DNA of 64,000 nt from Escallonia rubra. Taxonomy: Eukaryota > Streptophyta > Magnoliopsida > Escalloniales > Escalloniaceae. The stretch lies in assembly GCA_033065855.1 (NCBI GenBank), contig JAVXUO010001852.1:1-64000 (forward strand). The letters run 5' to 3'. Shown here piece by piece: positions 37,124 to 49,900 of the stretch. Under the pieces are notes generated by a model, which worked only from the letters and a program-made list of their open reading frames with translations, did no database searches and was not told where the DNA came from. The position numbers were made by a program, and so were the translations under genes. Numbering within the stretch: position 1 is the stretch's first letter; every line of letters begins with the position of its first letter.

Positions 37124-38447
37124 TTATATGCTCGAGAAATATCTAAGTTAGGTGTTGGACTGTCAGAACAAGTATCAATATATTACTTGACATTATAATT
37201 CTGTTGCATTGATTACTGCTCAGACTAAATGAAATAGTTGGTTGCAATATAAATATACGTCTTAAATATTAACGCAACACCGGTCTTTAAACACATACAT
37301 GACGAGAAAGTAAAAAATTTATTATTCTCGATTACATAAAATATTTTCTAACAGTTTTACTGAAGAAACCAAACATAGATTGTATGGGCAATTATACATT
37401 ATTATATGTTTAGGTGTTATCGTTATGCATATATGAACGTGCATCATAAGTATTTTTATCAACTGTCTTCAAAATTGCAAGGACGGCTACAAAAGAAAAC
37501 CCGCCCATGGTGGTCTAAAAAGTCTCCACGCTAGATCAACAAACCCAATGGACGCTATTGAGATAAAGACAATGGTCAAAGGTGAACTATAAGTCGCATT
37601 TGTGCAACAATTATGTATGCGCGGTTCACTGAATAGCGAGGTGTGTGACTGTAGTGGGTGAAAATCTTGTTGTTAGAGTAATGACGAGTTGCGATGGTGT
37701 AAACTTCATTGTTATAACAGTAATGAGTGGCGATTATGGAAGAATGAGTAGGGAGAGAGTTACATAGCAAATTTATTACGATATTATTATTCTTGATAAT
37801 AGAAAGGTGGTACATTTTTGCTCTCAAAAAATTCAAAACGCGCGTTGAATTTAGATGTTCGTATCACAATGAATGTAATGTCAATCGACTGGGCTAGATA
37901 TGCCAATACGAGTGACGTAGAATACAAAGAGTTGCGGTATGATGAAGAAAAATGGATAGTTATACCTATAATGTCAAATTGTCAATGTCAACCCAGTATT
38001 GAAAAAAATGATCAAAGACATTTGATGACATAGACAAATAACAAATCACACATAAGATCAATAATAAAAATTACTTTAATATATAACCCTTGTAGCCCTA
38101 TTCCCTTATTGTTAATTAGTTTTGAAACAAGATGTTAATTAGTTTTGAATTATATGTTTTTATATGGTATCATAACTGGTCGGTCTAAGCCAGTAGACAA
38201 TTCAAAAATTAGTTATTTCTCTACGTATTAGGTTCGCTTAAAAGTCAGTCAAGTCACTTGTGAAGGGCATGTTGAGAAATTTAAATTCAAATAGCGTATA
38301 AAATCCCCATTGCGCAAATAATAATAAATATTTTCATATACAAGGCTTGTAAGTCTCTTTCCGTATTTTCAATTGATTTTGCTAACCCGTATAAATGAAC
38401 TTTTTGACGAAAGTTTGAGAATTTCAGACCCTGTTTTTCACTAATAA
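37124..38447. other. Intergenic, containing a decayed copy of the LDL3-type 5' region
   Basis: 37425-37780 is the duplicate described separately. The rest is AT-rich, with no gene supported. Confidence 0.5.
37425..37780 (-). repeat. Degenerate second copy of the LDL3-type 5' noncoding region
   Basis: Colinear matches, in plus-strand order, to 32235-32635: TATGCATATATG...CATCATAA, AAAGG(C/T)GAAC, (G)CAACAATT-GT, GCGGTTCACTG, GAGTTGC, GTGGCGAT, and AGTAGGGAG(C/A)GAGTT. Similarity is moderate, with indels. The copy has no coding exon next to it. Orientation is the same as the source. Confidence 0.7.
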
Positions 38448-39409
38448 CTAGCTTTGATCCCGTGCGTTGCATACGGAACACTGTGTAAAAATTATAAAAA
38501 ACTTATTTGACTACTTGAATGGATTTTGTAATACAACTGTGTTATGAATAACCATATACAAAAAATATACAAAAAGTGAGATCTAAAATTTTTTGACATT
38601 TCTTCGAATGTCAAAATTATAAGTGAGATCTAAAAAGTTTTTTTCGTGCAATAAGACGTTAGATGATTATAAGCGATACTTTTGAAGTGTACCTATGTTG
38701 TGATATGATAGTAGTAAAAAAAAGTGAAATTTAGTACCCTTTTAGTAAAAAGAAAGTCGTGAAATATTATACATGGGATAAAGAAAATAGATAACACTTG
38801 AACACACGGAAAAATAAAATAAACAAATTTGGTAACATATGAAAAGTTTAAAGAAGTAATATAAAAATAAAAAATACAAATTTAGGTCTATCTTGAGCCT
38901 TTCTTTCTATGTAAAGATATTGTGGATAACATAAGATTATTAAATTCTAAAACACCTAAGAAATGCACTGAAACTTTTCTTTTCTTGAATCGATGTTGGC
39001 GTCCAACTCCCAAAACTTTCAATTTTCAGGCAAAAAATGCTTGAGGCGGAGAGTGGATTCATAATGTTGAATAAAAGAAATGATAGGATTGATGAGACAA
39101 TTATAACATATATTTATAATATTACAATTAGTTAATTTTGAGAGATGCAGGGAGGGATTTTGGAAGATTAATGGAAAAGATGATGATGGTAAGATTTTTA
39201 AATTTAAAAGAAAAATCAGTTAAGGTTAATGTGTATAAATGAATGTCTTCAATCACTCATTTGAAATGACTAAATTTTAGGATATAAATTTAGAAGTAAA
39301 TATATTAAAGTAAATTTTTTAGTCCACATGGCAAAAAAAGAAAGTGTCCACGTAGACGGTGACGTGTACACATTCTCTCAGCTTCGACTTTCATATATAT
39401 ATAATTAGA
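38448..39409 (-). mobile_element. Non-autonomous Helitron (copy B, same family as copy A)
   Basis: On the minus strand it starts TCTAATTATATATATATG, then AAAGTCGAAGCTGAGAGA (39409 downward), and ends with the hairpin CCGTATGCAACGCACGG and CTAG (38451-38448). The flanks are host A and T. Both ends match copy A at 13155-13742, while the interiors differ in length (962 versus 588 bp). No coding capacity. Confidence 0.85.
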
Positions 39410-40052
39410 TTTGTGAATTTTGACAGGCTTCTTTCACTTCTTTTTTTGGTTCTATTTTTGGTGCGTGTGAGAACCATCCTAAAAAATTGTGAAGATAATG
39501 TTAAAAGGCTGAAGAGTTGATAAATGCAGTGTACAACCAAAAGATTAACACAAGTTATGTATATATTTTTGGTCAAAACACAAGTTATATATGTATGATA
39601 TAAACCAACAAGAAAGTATTAACATCTTGCGCTTTAATCTATCATCGACAAGAAAAAAAAAATTCAAATATAAGGTCACCATACATTACAACTACCAATT
39701 AATATAAAGTTAATGGTTGGACTCGTTGGTAACAATTCTACAATTATTCTTACGTATTCAACTAAAGTTATTTTTCATTCATACTGCCGTTTCAAGTTTT
39801 CGAATAAAGTACAATTATTGCAGTGTTAATCTCGACAAGTGCTGTATACTATTATATATTTACCTATTCCATTATATATTTCTTTAATATAATTTTTTTG
39901 GATTATCTGTCGAACATGAACATCACTTATTATTATCATAATCTAAATATACTTATTTGAGCCTATACCGTAATACCGAATCTACGTACTCGCAAAATCG
40001 AATGTTTCAGTTCCCCTCAACTACTGACATTGTAGCCAAGGTGCTTGACAAA
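39410..40052. other. Intergenic and promoter of the WD40 gene
   Basis: AT-rich, no gene. The bases nearest 40052 should hold the promoter and 5' UTR of the plus-strand GTS1-like gene. Confidence 0.5.
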
Positions 40053-40082
40053 ATGTCTCAATGGCACAGGAAAGCAGAATGA
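40053..40082 (+). promoter_or_regulatory. Nine-codon upstream ORF overlapping the WD40 start codon (ATGA)
   Basis: An ATG at 40053 opens a nine-codon frame ending in TGA at 40080-40082, which overlaps the main ATG at 40079 as ATGA. A further ATG at 40061 is in frame with the main protein and would add six residues. If the 5' UTR includes both, initiation at the main start would depend on leaky scanning or reinitiation. Confidence 0.5.
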
Positions 40083-43000
40083 GCAAGAGACCGCCACCAG
40101 ACCCCGTGGCAGTGCTGAGAGGCCATCGCGCTTCTGTCACGGACGTTTGTTTCCACCCATCTAAAAACTTACTCTTCTCTGGGTAGACCTCAACGCATCT
40201 ATTGCGCTATCGTTTTGTATGCCTGTGCACTTGAGTTCGTGTATGCGTGTAGATTGCAGAACTGAGTGTTTGCCCTCATCACTGGTGTTATATTGCAGCT
40301 CTGCAGATGGTGAGCTGCGCATTTGGGACACTGTACAGCATCGAACAGTGTATTCGGCGTGGTATTGACTTAAAACATGTTTGAATATTGCTCGGTTTAG
40401 TCTAAAAGCAAAGAAGCCAGACAGTTTCATCAACATGACTAACGAAATTCATTGCAGCGTGCATAATGCCGCACACGGGATCATTAGTGTTGCCACTAGC
40501 CATCTGACGGGAGACAACAAGGTAGTCAGGTAATTTTTTGTTGGGGTAAAAGAATTGTCTTTTTACTGATGAGTTATTAGTTGCCACTGTTAAGCTGTAG
40601 TATGTCCCAATGCCCTTGATATGTAATTGGGCGGGTATACTGACTATAATATGGATTGCATACAGCCAGGGAAGGGATGGAACTGTCAAGTGTTGGGACC
40701 TTGAAGAGGGGGGTCTGTCCAGGTACTTCACACTCTTTCTGGCTTACAACTTGATGAACACCTAGGCATGCGATTTTGTAGTACTGACTTTATTGAGAAA
40801 TGGGTTGTTAAGACGAGTGTAGATCTATTCGTGATTGTCTTCTCATGCTAGACTACGTGTGTAAAAGGAGCCAATCTACGTGCATCTTGACTTGAACTTG
40901 CTCGGCTATAACCCTGCGAGATAAACAAGTCAAACTTAACTTCCACTCAATCAAAACACTTGTCCAAACAGTTTCGGTCGGCTACATCAACCCTAAAGTT
41001 TCCACCTTCCAGGTATCCAGACACACTTTTTTTTAAGACACTAGTAATCAAGTCCTTTTGCTACTTATTCCAACACAGACACTTGTCCTCAATGGGCCAT
41101 ATAGGGCTGCTCTGATTACGACCAACCCATCTAAACCTACGCTTCCTTATCTTTTCCTCAATACTGGCACCTTACCTTCTTGGAGATATTCTCAATAATA
41201 AGCCTTCTATCCCTCGTGTTGTCTTTCATCCACTAGGTATTTTACTGCGTTCTTGCCCAACAATTAATTGCTGCCCCATCCTGTATAATTTTTTTTGCCA
41301 ACTCAAGCGGCATATTGCGATGGCGCAGCACTCCAAAATCACACCTCCACATTATTCGACCTATGTCTATGTTATGTATAACATCCTGTCAAGTTCTTCC
41401 TCCTATTGCAACACTTTCACAGATATTTTAAAATTAACTTTATCAGGTACCACCTGCCCATCCAATTCTACCATACCTTCAGATTTCCTCCACTCCAAGC
41501 ATTATCATAGGTGTGCTTAAGCTAAAGCCTTTGAGCCGGTTCAAAAGAAAAAAGAAAAGCCAGAGGAAAGGAAACCTTTGGATTCTAAAGCACTTAAGTG
41601 AGTGCTTATCCGCATTCTAGTCTCATTAACTAATGCCTTATCATCTGCAAACACATGCACCAGGGGACCTCTTCCTCAATGTTCTTAGTGAGCCAATCCA
41701 CAATACAAACTAAGCAAAACTGTGCAGAATATAAAAATTGTAAATGTATTGAGTTTGCTCGAACCCCCTCAATAAGTTATTTCTTAGGTACTTCCTCTGA
41801 TATAACAAAATCGGCCCCTTACATTAATTTGCAAAAGTTAAGAGTTATTCAAAGGTTGATAAATACTTGACCGCAACTTCGGCTCATTTATCGATTAGCG
41901 CTGCCTCAGAGGTGTTGGCATCTATTATATGTAGAAGCACACATGTACAGCTGTGCGGCAGCCACCACTCATGTAGAGCATTGAAACTCCCTCTGTTCAC
42001 CGCAAATTATTATATTAAAGATCTGAAGGCCAACTGTCACTCAACTGCACTAGTGGGATTTTGTGAAAAACATGCTCTGGGATTGTTTTATTATCTGATT
42101 CATATTCAGCCATATGATTTACTTGTTTAGGCAGTGATACTCCCTTTGTTTGAGGAAGTTGTCAAAATGTATACTATATGGAGATGACTACTCGAGCTAC
42201 ATGGAGGAGTTCATGCATAGTGATCTGATTAGTATGGCATAGAAGCTTTTGAGATATTAAATACGTGAAACACATGGAGCATGAAGCATAACTTTCTAAG
42301 TCTTTACTATAAGATATAGATGAAAATCTAAGCTACTGCTTGAAAAGATGAAATAATATGCTGACGTGGACCTTCGGGTGCCAGCAAATGCTTTTTTCAT
42401 AACATTATTGAGTTTTCTGTGTTATTCCTACTGTATACACATTGGTTCGTCACTGTATTCATTACAAAGCTTAGCTTGCTAATTCGGAAGTTTGACTATT
42501 ACACTGGTTTAGTTTTGGTGCAGAATCTTTAGGATGTGCAGCTATAGATGTATCGTGGCTTCTTTTTTTCTGCTTTGTATCTTTTCGAGCGGGGTGGTGC
42601 AGTTTACCTTATTCTTTGAAGAAAATTTTGATGCGAGATCTCTTCAACATGTTCCTCATCTGTTAAGCCTGCTAAATGGATTTTAATCTTGACAGGACTC
42701 CTTCACTCACGATCAAAACAAATGCCTACCACTTTTGCAAAATGTCATTAGTGAAGAAGCCTTATGCCAGCGCCAGGCAAGCTGAAGGGCTGAAAATTCC
42801 CCATGCTGTGAAGGTTGGAGAAACTGCGGATACAGTTCCGAATGAGGGCGGAGGAAGGGTTCAAGGAAGCCCAACGGAGAGTTTCTGCAACATTGAAGGT
42901 CTCTCTCTCTCTCTCTTGCTCCCTCCCTCCCTCCTGCTCTCTCGGCTCAGATCACTTTTTTTCCTAAAAAACTCACCAGTCTGCCCCTTGCAGGGGTGGG

Positions 43001-46000
43001 CTGTCCGCTTTCCATATAGTGCTAGAAAAATTGTGTTTTCTCTAGCTGATCTAGAGCCGTCTGCTGAACACCGCGGACGGCTCAGATCATTTTTTTCCTA
43101 AAATACTCACCAGTCTGCCCCTTGCAGGGGTGGGCTGTCCGCTTTCCAAATTGCCCCTGCCTATCCCTTTAGTGCAAAAAAAGATAAAAAGTTTCCTTGC
43201 AGACCGCCTATGCAGCGGCGATAGTTTTTTCTTTCGCCTTTCTCTCTCCAATTCCCTCCCCCCACCCCCCAACAACAACAACAAAATCCCACCTCATCCA
43301 GAGAACGACCCCATCACAACACTAACTTCACTCACCACGACACCATACCCCTCCGCACCCACCACCACACCAGCAGCCCACCACCCCCTCCTCCCTTCTC
43401 CCCCTCCCACCTCCGGCAGCCATTAGTTACACACGCGCACGCGGGTCATGAGCACACACACACGTGTATGTGTTGCGGGGTGTGTGCTTCTGTGTGTGTC
43501 GGCTGTGTGCGTATCTCTTTCTGTGCGAGTCTGGTGGTGTGTGTAGGGTGGGTGGAGTGCTGTGGTGGTGGGAGTGGGTGGGGGGGGGGGGAGTTTGGCT
43601 AAGTGGTGCGAGCAGTGGGAGAAGGGATAGCGGGGGGCCGCCCGGGGGGGGGGGGGTGGGAAGAGAAACAAAAATAAAAATTAAGTCAATCCACGCAAAC
43701 CGCCTGTTGCAGGGCAGTTTGCGTGCGACTTTTCTTTTTGCACCAAAGGTAAGCTAAGGGTACTTTGAGAATGTTGATAGCATGGATTATCTGCCCCTGC
43801 AAGGGACGGCTGGTGAATTTTTTATAAGAAAAAAGAGATCTCTGTGGACGGCCAGAGATCAGCTAGAAAAAAATGTGTGTGTGGAGATATATATGGATAT
43901 CGCAACTTACTTAAGTTGTCAGCGCATGTGGGCTGTCCAAATTAGCGACGTGGATGGCCCAAATCGTATTTTTCTCATCAAACTTCAACCATCCATTACA
44001 TTATGTAGCGGACGATACTTTTACAAAATTGCCCATGCCTTTTTATCATGGAACATTGTAGCACTCTATTCTTTCGTTGCTGCTCTCTCTTTTTCTCTCT
44101 CTTTCTCTGGCCATATCCCAATCGCCAAGGGTAACCTCCGCCAACCAACCATCATAGCATTCTACAAAGCCACCAACTCTCTGCTGCCGCTCAACTTCCC
44201 ACAGTTGCCACCTTTATCAGCAGTTCACCACCCATGCATAGCCAACGCCATGATAGCTGGTTTTATCAGCTAAAGCACCTCTAAACTGCATCATCCTCAC
44301 CCATTGCAAACCCATTTGATTTATAACCACCACTTAACAAAGACCCAAAACTTCAAAGTATTCAAATCTCTAAGACTCCTACGATATCAATAACGAAGGA
44401 CCACCGCTCAAGGACCATCATTGCCAATTGTTGTAAGCTGTAACCACCGCTAAGCAGTCAAATTCAGCACTCAAACAAAAGTAGAAAGGGCTTGGAACTG
44501 GTAATGTTTCAAATACCCTAAAGAATCCCAATCTAATATGAAATGGGTCTTCATAACTGTGATGAAAGGGTTTTGGACTTATTTAAATGTTTTGAGTACC
44601 GACTTGAAATCAGCATCCAATATCTGTGTTTCTATGTTTTGAGTACCCATCGGTTCAGCCTAGACCGAGGGAAAGGATCAGAAAGGATGAGGAACCAGCA
44701 AAACATAGAACGAGAAAGAGACAGAGACGTGATGCTTGAAGGCATATGAATGTAAAGTGGTCCATCCGCTTCATCATAGTGCAGATGATTAAAAAGGACA
44801 ACAAAAATGAATTCTCAGCCGTTCGTATCACGAGGATGGATGGCCTCAGATGCATTAGCAACTTAAGTAATATGCCAGCGCTAGCAAGGGATCAACTCCC
44901 TATATACGTGTGTGTATATGTACCTCTCACCCCATTTGCGCACTTCCCCGTTTTGAGGGCTGTAGACAACCTCCTTATTACTATTTATTTGTGCATACTT
45001 TCCCCGCTTGCATAAGGATTTTACTGAACAGATAAGTGGTGCTCACAAATATATATATAAGCTCTCTCTCTCTCTCTCCAAACGGATTCTCTTTAGACAC
45101 GAGGTATATAACAAGTGTTAGAGTCTGAAATTTTATTTTATCACAAGTGTACTGGACTATGGCTTGCATTGGCGTGTTATAAGGAATTTTGAAAGTTGCG
45201 AACCGAGCAGAGAAGCAGCATCCGGCGTACATCAACCCTGGCCCAGACCCTCAATGGCGGAAGCCTCGTGTACTTCCCCCGTCCCATTAGTACCAAAAGC
45301 GGAAAAAATTGTAGTCATGAAGCCTTGGCCATCTCCATGAACACCAGTGAGTGACAGTGCACAGTATAAATCGTTTCCTTGTTCTTTATGTGGTATTGGG
45401 CAAATTTCCAATGATATGTGGCCCATCCTAAATTTTTTCATGCTGTTCTACTCTGAATGGCCGCTGTGTCTTCCTAAATTGTATGTTGAGTGGTCAGTTT
45501 GCGGGAACATTCTGTTTATCTGGATTTGGGGTTTATTTATTGTTTTCTTGGGTAGGTTTTTGGGGTGTTTTACTTATATCAAAGGTTCTAGTTTCTTCGG
45601 CTCTTTGTGCCCCTTCTTGATTACTTGATTAAAGAAGAAAATAATTTTTAGTTTATAATTCTTGCTTCTGGGATGCTGGGATGTTCAACTTCTTCTCCAG
45701 CGTTTTGAAACTGTGTAGTATGGCTTGCCTTTGAAATGTCATGGTAAATGGGTAGAATTTTATGCCTACATAACATTTGGTTTGGACGAAATGGCCTCTG
45801 ATCCACATTAATTGCTTTCCAGAGTCTTAACCAATAGTTTGTGTTAACACAAAAAAAGACAACACAAAAAAAGACCTTGCCATTTCTGATTAATTTGTTG
45901 TTTATTTTATCTGATTTTGAGTTCATCTACTGCTTTTCTGCCCGTATATTGGTTGCGTCTTGATATTTACCACTCTACTGTGTGTGATTATATAGAAGAA

Positions 46001-46858
46001 AGATCAGATTGTGCCTGTGTTGATGGACAAAACTACGTGGCTATATCCGGAGAGCAGTCTTCTGAGGTCAGTGTATATAGCTTGAAAGTTTTTTCTCTCG
46101 ACTTTTTTTGTTTGGTTGGCATTGGCTACAATCTTTTATTGGTTTCTTTTGCTCATATCGTTTGAATGAACTATATACTCCCTATCAATGCAAAGGTTGA
46201 AATTTGGGACCTGAATACTGCAAAGAGGTGTGCGCAGCTATCTCATTCCTCTGGTGCCTCCCCAAGTCATTCTACGAAAACAAGAGGTCTGCTTCTGATC
46301 TTTTATCTCATATGAACTGGAAATATGGCCTTGCTTCTTAGACTTTAGTATGGTTTTACCATTCTGTCATCTTATGTACAGCTCTAGACAGTTTATGACG
46401 CAAGAATCCAAATTATTTTTATATACTTTCTTTCCTTGTGTGAGTCTCCCTCATTAAGAAGAGACTGAAGAGTACACATCCTTACTGATAGTGCTGATAA
46501 AATGGTCCTTATAACATTTGAGTATACTGTTTTTCGGAAATACACGCATGCATAATCACATGTTTGTGTCAATTTTTTTGAATCATGCCATGAAGATAAC
46601 ATTTATCACTGAACTCTTGTCAATCATATATAAGCTGTTTATTAGCATTCTTGTTCTTTTTATTGCCTAATTAATTATATTTAGTCGGCCTTTGAATGAG
46701 ATTGGGTTTTTAAATTCTTGTTTTGGTAGGACATTTTGGACGGCTTTTTCTTTGTTTGTAGGAGTCGTGAAGCCGAAGGATAATCTTTCTTTGCAGGGAC
46801 ATGAGTATTTCTGAACTCAGTTAATTCACAGAAGGAATAAGGAACACCCCCCCCTCCC

Positions 46859-46903
<45 letters not shown>

Positions 46904-49900
46904 TCACTCTCCATGCCATCATCTTCCCTCCTCGCAAATATAAGAGGCATGGAAGTTGGTTTTTGCGTTTCCTCACTTTTTTCTGCTCATTTTGCCAACT
47001 TTTCTCCTATAATGGGAGTTTTGGAAGACAAATGAGGCCACCTCTCAGTTGTGCAACAGATTAAACCAAGGATAACAAACAAAAAGCGTATTAACAAGAT
47101 AATAGCAAATTACCAACACAAGATTACAGAATTACATGGTTCTGAAGATTCCCTACATCACAGCCACTGATTTCCACTTAAGTCTAGTCCAATACCACCA
47201 GCTGAAGTCACTGAGAGGCAAATACATCTTGAGATAACACCCTGACATGCTACGAGGTCCATATGGCATCTTTGGATCAAGATGTGAACATTGAAATGAC
47301 TGCCTTATCTCTTACTGAACTTCCTCAATTAGGCCTTAACTAAAGTCGGGAAGTTCTTGCTGGTAAGTTTTCTGTTCTTGTGGCCAGTGTGGCACTAGCC
47401 TCTTGGCTTGAGAGGACTCTGTATATTGGAAAAGGAAGAACTATAGCCAGCACAGATTTATGATCCCGGAGATTTGCACAATTACCACATGATTGCACTT
47501 GATGCTTATTGAATCTGCAATAGTAAATTAGGATCATTATTGCTTCCTCACCAAATTCATTATGGTGTGATTGGTTAGAGATTTTAGTTGTCAAGATAGG
47601 TTTCAGCAGTTCCTTTGTTCTTCCTCTTTTATTTCTTTGTTAGGTCGTATTAGGAATATGTTGGTAGTGAACCAATTTCTCCATTAGCCTCAATTGATGG
47701 ACATAATACGTGTATTCTTTGTTTCGTATAACACTCAACAACATAATACATTACTGCTATTGTCAGTTACTGGCTTTGCCAATCAATATGGAAGTTAAAG
47801 TACCGGTATCGTCCGAGAGTCGTCGGTGGCTAACAAGGTTTGTAAGGCAGTTGGCAACATGGGCAATTCCATGTAGCTTCACCTACTCGATTTGATTGTG
47901 AGATATGTTTCAAAAGATTTTGAAGTCTTCATTGAGTATAATCTAAAGTGACTTTTACTTTGCTTTGTTTGTCCCATCAACATGAAGTTAGTTAGGCAGC
48001 TATTGCAATAAACCAATAAAGAAACAATTTTGAGAAGTTGGCAAGCCCTTTCATGTCAAAGTTATCATACTGATGTCACCTGCAGAGTAGTGAATGGATC
48101 CTGTCCTACTTAAAGAGTTGTTCTAGTTCTAGCTTGCTCATCAAACGCAGTTCTTGCTTTTAACCCTATCTATCATTATCCACATATTCTGTGGTGTTGA
48201 GATCTCATTTCTGTTATATATACAAATAATTGAAAAATGTTATAAATGCCAAATTGATTTTGAAATTAGGTTTGCACTAGGGCACTCCACTTTTGGTTGC
48301 TTACACTCCATTTTGCCAGGAAAGATGCTTTTAGTGACACATTTTAGATTTTTAGTGACAAAAGTGGGGTGTAGTTGTTAATTCCTTAATTTGATTATTT
48401 ATACATGTTTATTGTCCTCATGATTTTGCTGAATAAAAGCTCAAGTAAGGACTTGATTGCTTCTTATTAATCTTGAGGATTTCTTGCACTAACTGTACTT
48501 GAGTCAGAGCAACACAAAAAAACTACTTTTCTTCAAGTTTATATAGTTGGAATAGCTATAAGAACTTTCAAATCTTACTTAACATACAAAAGCTACTTTT
48601 AGGTATATTAGTATTGGTTATTATTGATAGCCTGCGTTCAAGTTTCTTTTGTTTTGCTTATATTAACACTTAATGTGCATCGTTTTGACCCAGTTAGTCA
48701 ATTTCTACAGGAATGTGCATGGCCCTTCAAGCTTTTATTCCATCTGATTCACAAGGGTTTCTAAATGTCTTGACCGGGTTTGTTGCCTTTTTGTTGGGAT
48801 TTTGCATTTAAGCAGATATAGCATCCTATAATCTTACTAACAAAAGTTAATCCTAAAAAGATAGGCAACAGGCATGTAATTGATAAACCGAAGCAGTCAT
48901 TAGTGGTTTTTATTGGTACTATTTTTTCTGGTAAATGGAATGGTATATGTACATATGATAGTGCAGACTTTTTTAAAGATAAAGGAGGATATACTTTCAT
49001 GGAGAAACTCTCGTGTCAGGAGATGCTCCGGTATCAATTTGGTGCCCAGAAAAAGTTTGACTGTAAAGTTTTCTGTTACTATTAACCTCAAATAATCTAC
49101 TTGTGGTCAACAGGTTCATTTTTTGAGAAAATGCTAGTGCTTCTCCATATTTTAAAAATTTTATGTGCATATATCATACGAAAGTTACTGCATTCTTGTG
49201 ATCAAAGGCAATTACACACTGCCTCCAGCTTCATTTTCTCAAATGTCTGATTGCTATATCCCATGCTGCACTCGGAAACAGTTTGCACCAGCCAATATGA
49301 CGGCCCTAGAAGGGACGGTAGAGGATTATATTTTCCTGAAAAATAACAAATAAAAGGTCTTGATGTATTAGGTGTAATGAAAGTATTGTGAAGCACAAGT
49401 ACAAAATTTTGCTTGCTGTTACCTTATGCCAGATGTATCCTATTAGGAGCTTATTCCTCCATTAAGTTTAGACATTTGATGCATGTCTTTCCCTCATGTC
49501 AATATTTTTCTGTTTTTTCTCAACGTGACAGCTATGAGGACGGTACCATGCTTTGGTGGGATTTACGGAATCCAGATGTCCCAGTGACTTCTGTTAAGTT
49601 TCATACGGAGCCAGGTGTGTCAATCAAGACATCTAGAGTACCTTAATCAATCTTTAAGTGATCATCTTGAGAATAGAAATGAGATTTGCTATTTATTTGC
49701 AGTTCTAAGCCTATATGTTGATGGCTCGTGCAGTGGGGGTATCTCAGGAGCTGCCGATGAAAAAATTGTGATATTTACTTTGGACCAATCAGCGGTAACT
49801 CAACTTGTTGCAAGACAATTATGGTTGCAGGATCATGATATCCGTACTCCGTATTCAGTTGTTAAATTAATCAGCAGGGTTCTAATAGCTGGAGTGTAGA

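Noticed and set aside
42676-43101. Extension of WD40 exon 5 through the CT microsatellite
   Set aside because: The frame stays open by chance. The family resumes with the VEIWDLN blade only after splicing to exons 6 and 7.
43782-44273. 163-codon plus-strand frame
   Set aside because: It lies in WD40 intron 5 and overlaps the right arm of a foldback element; no family resemblance.
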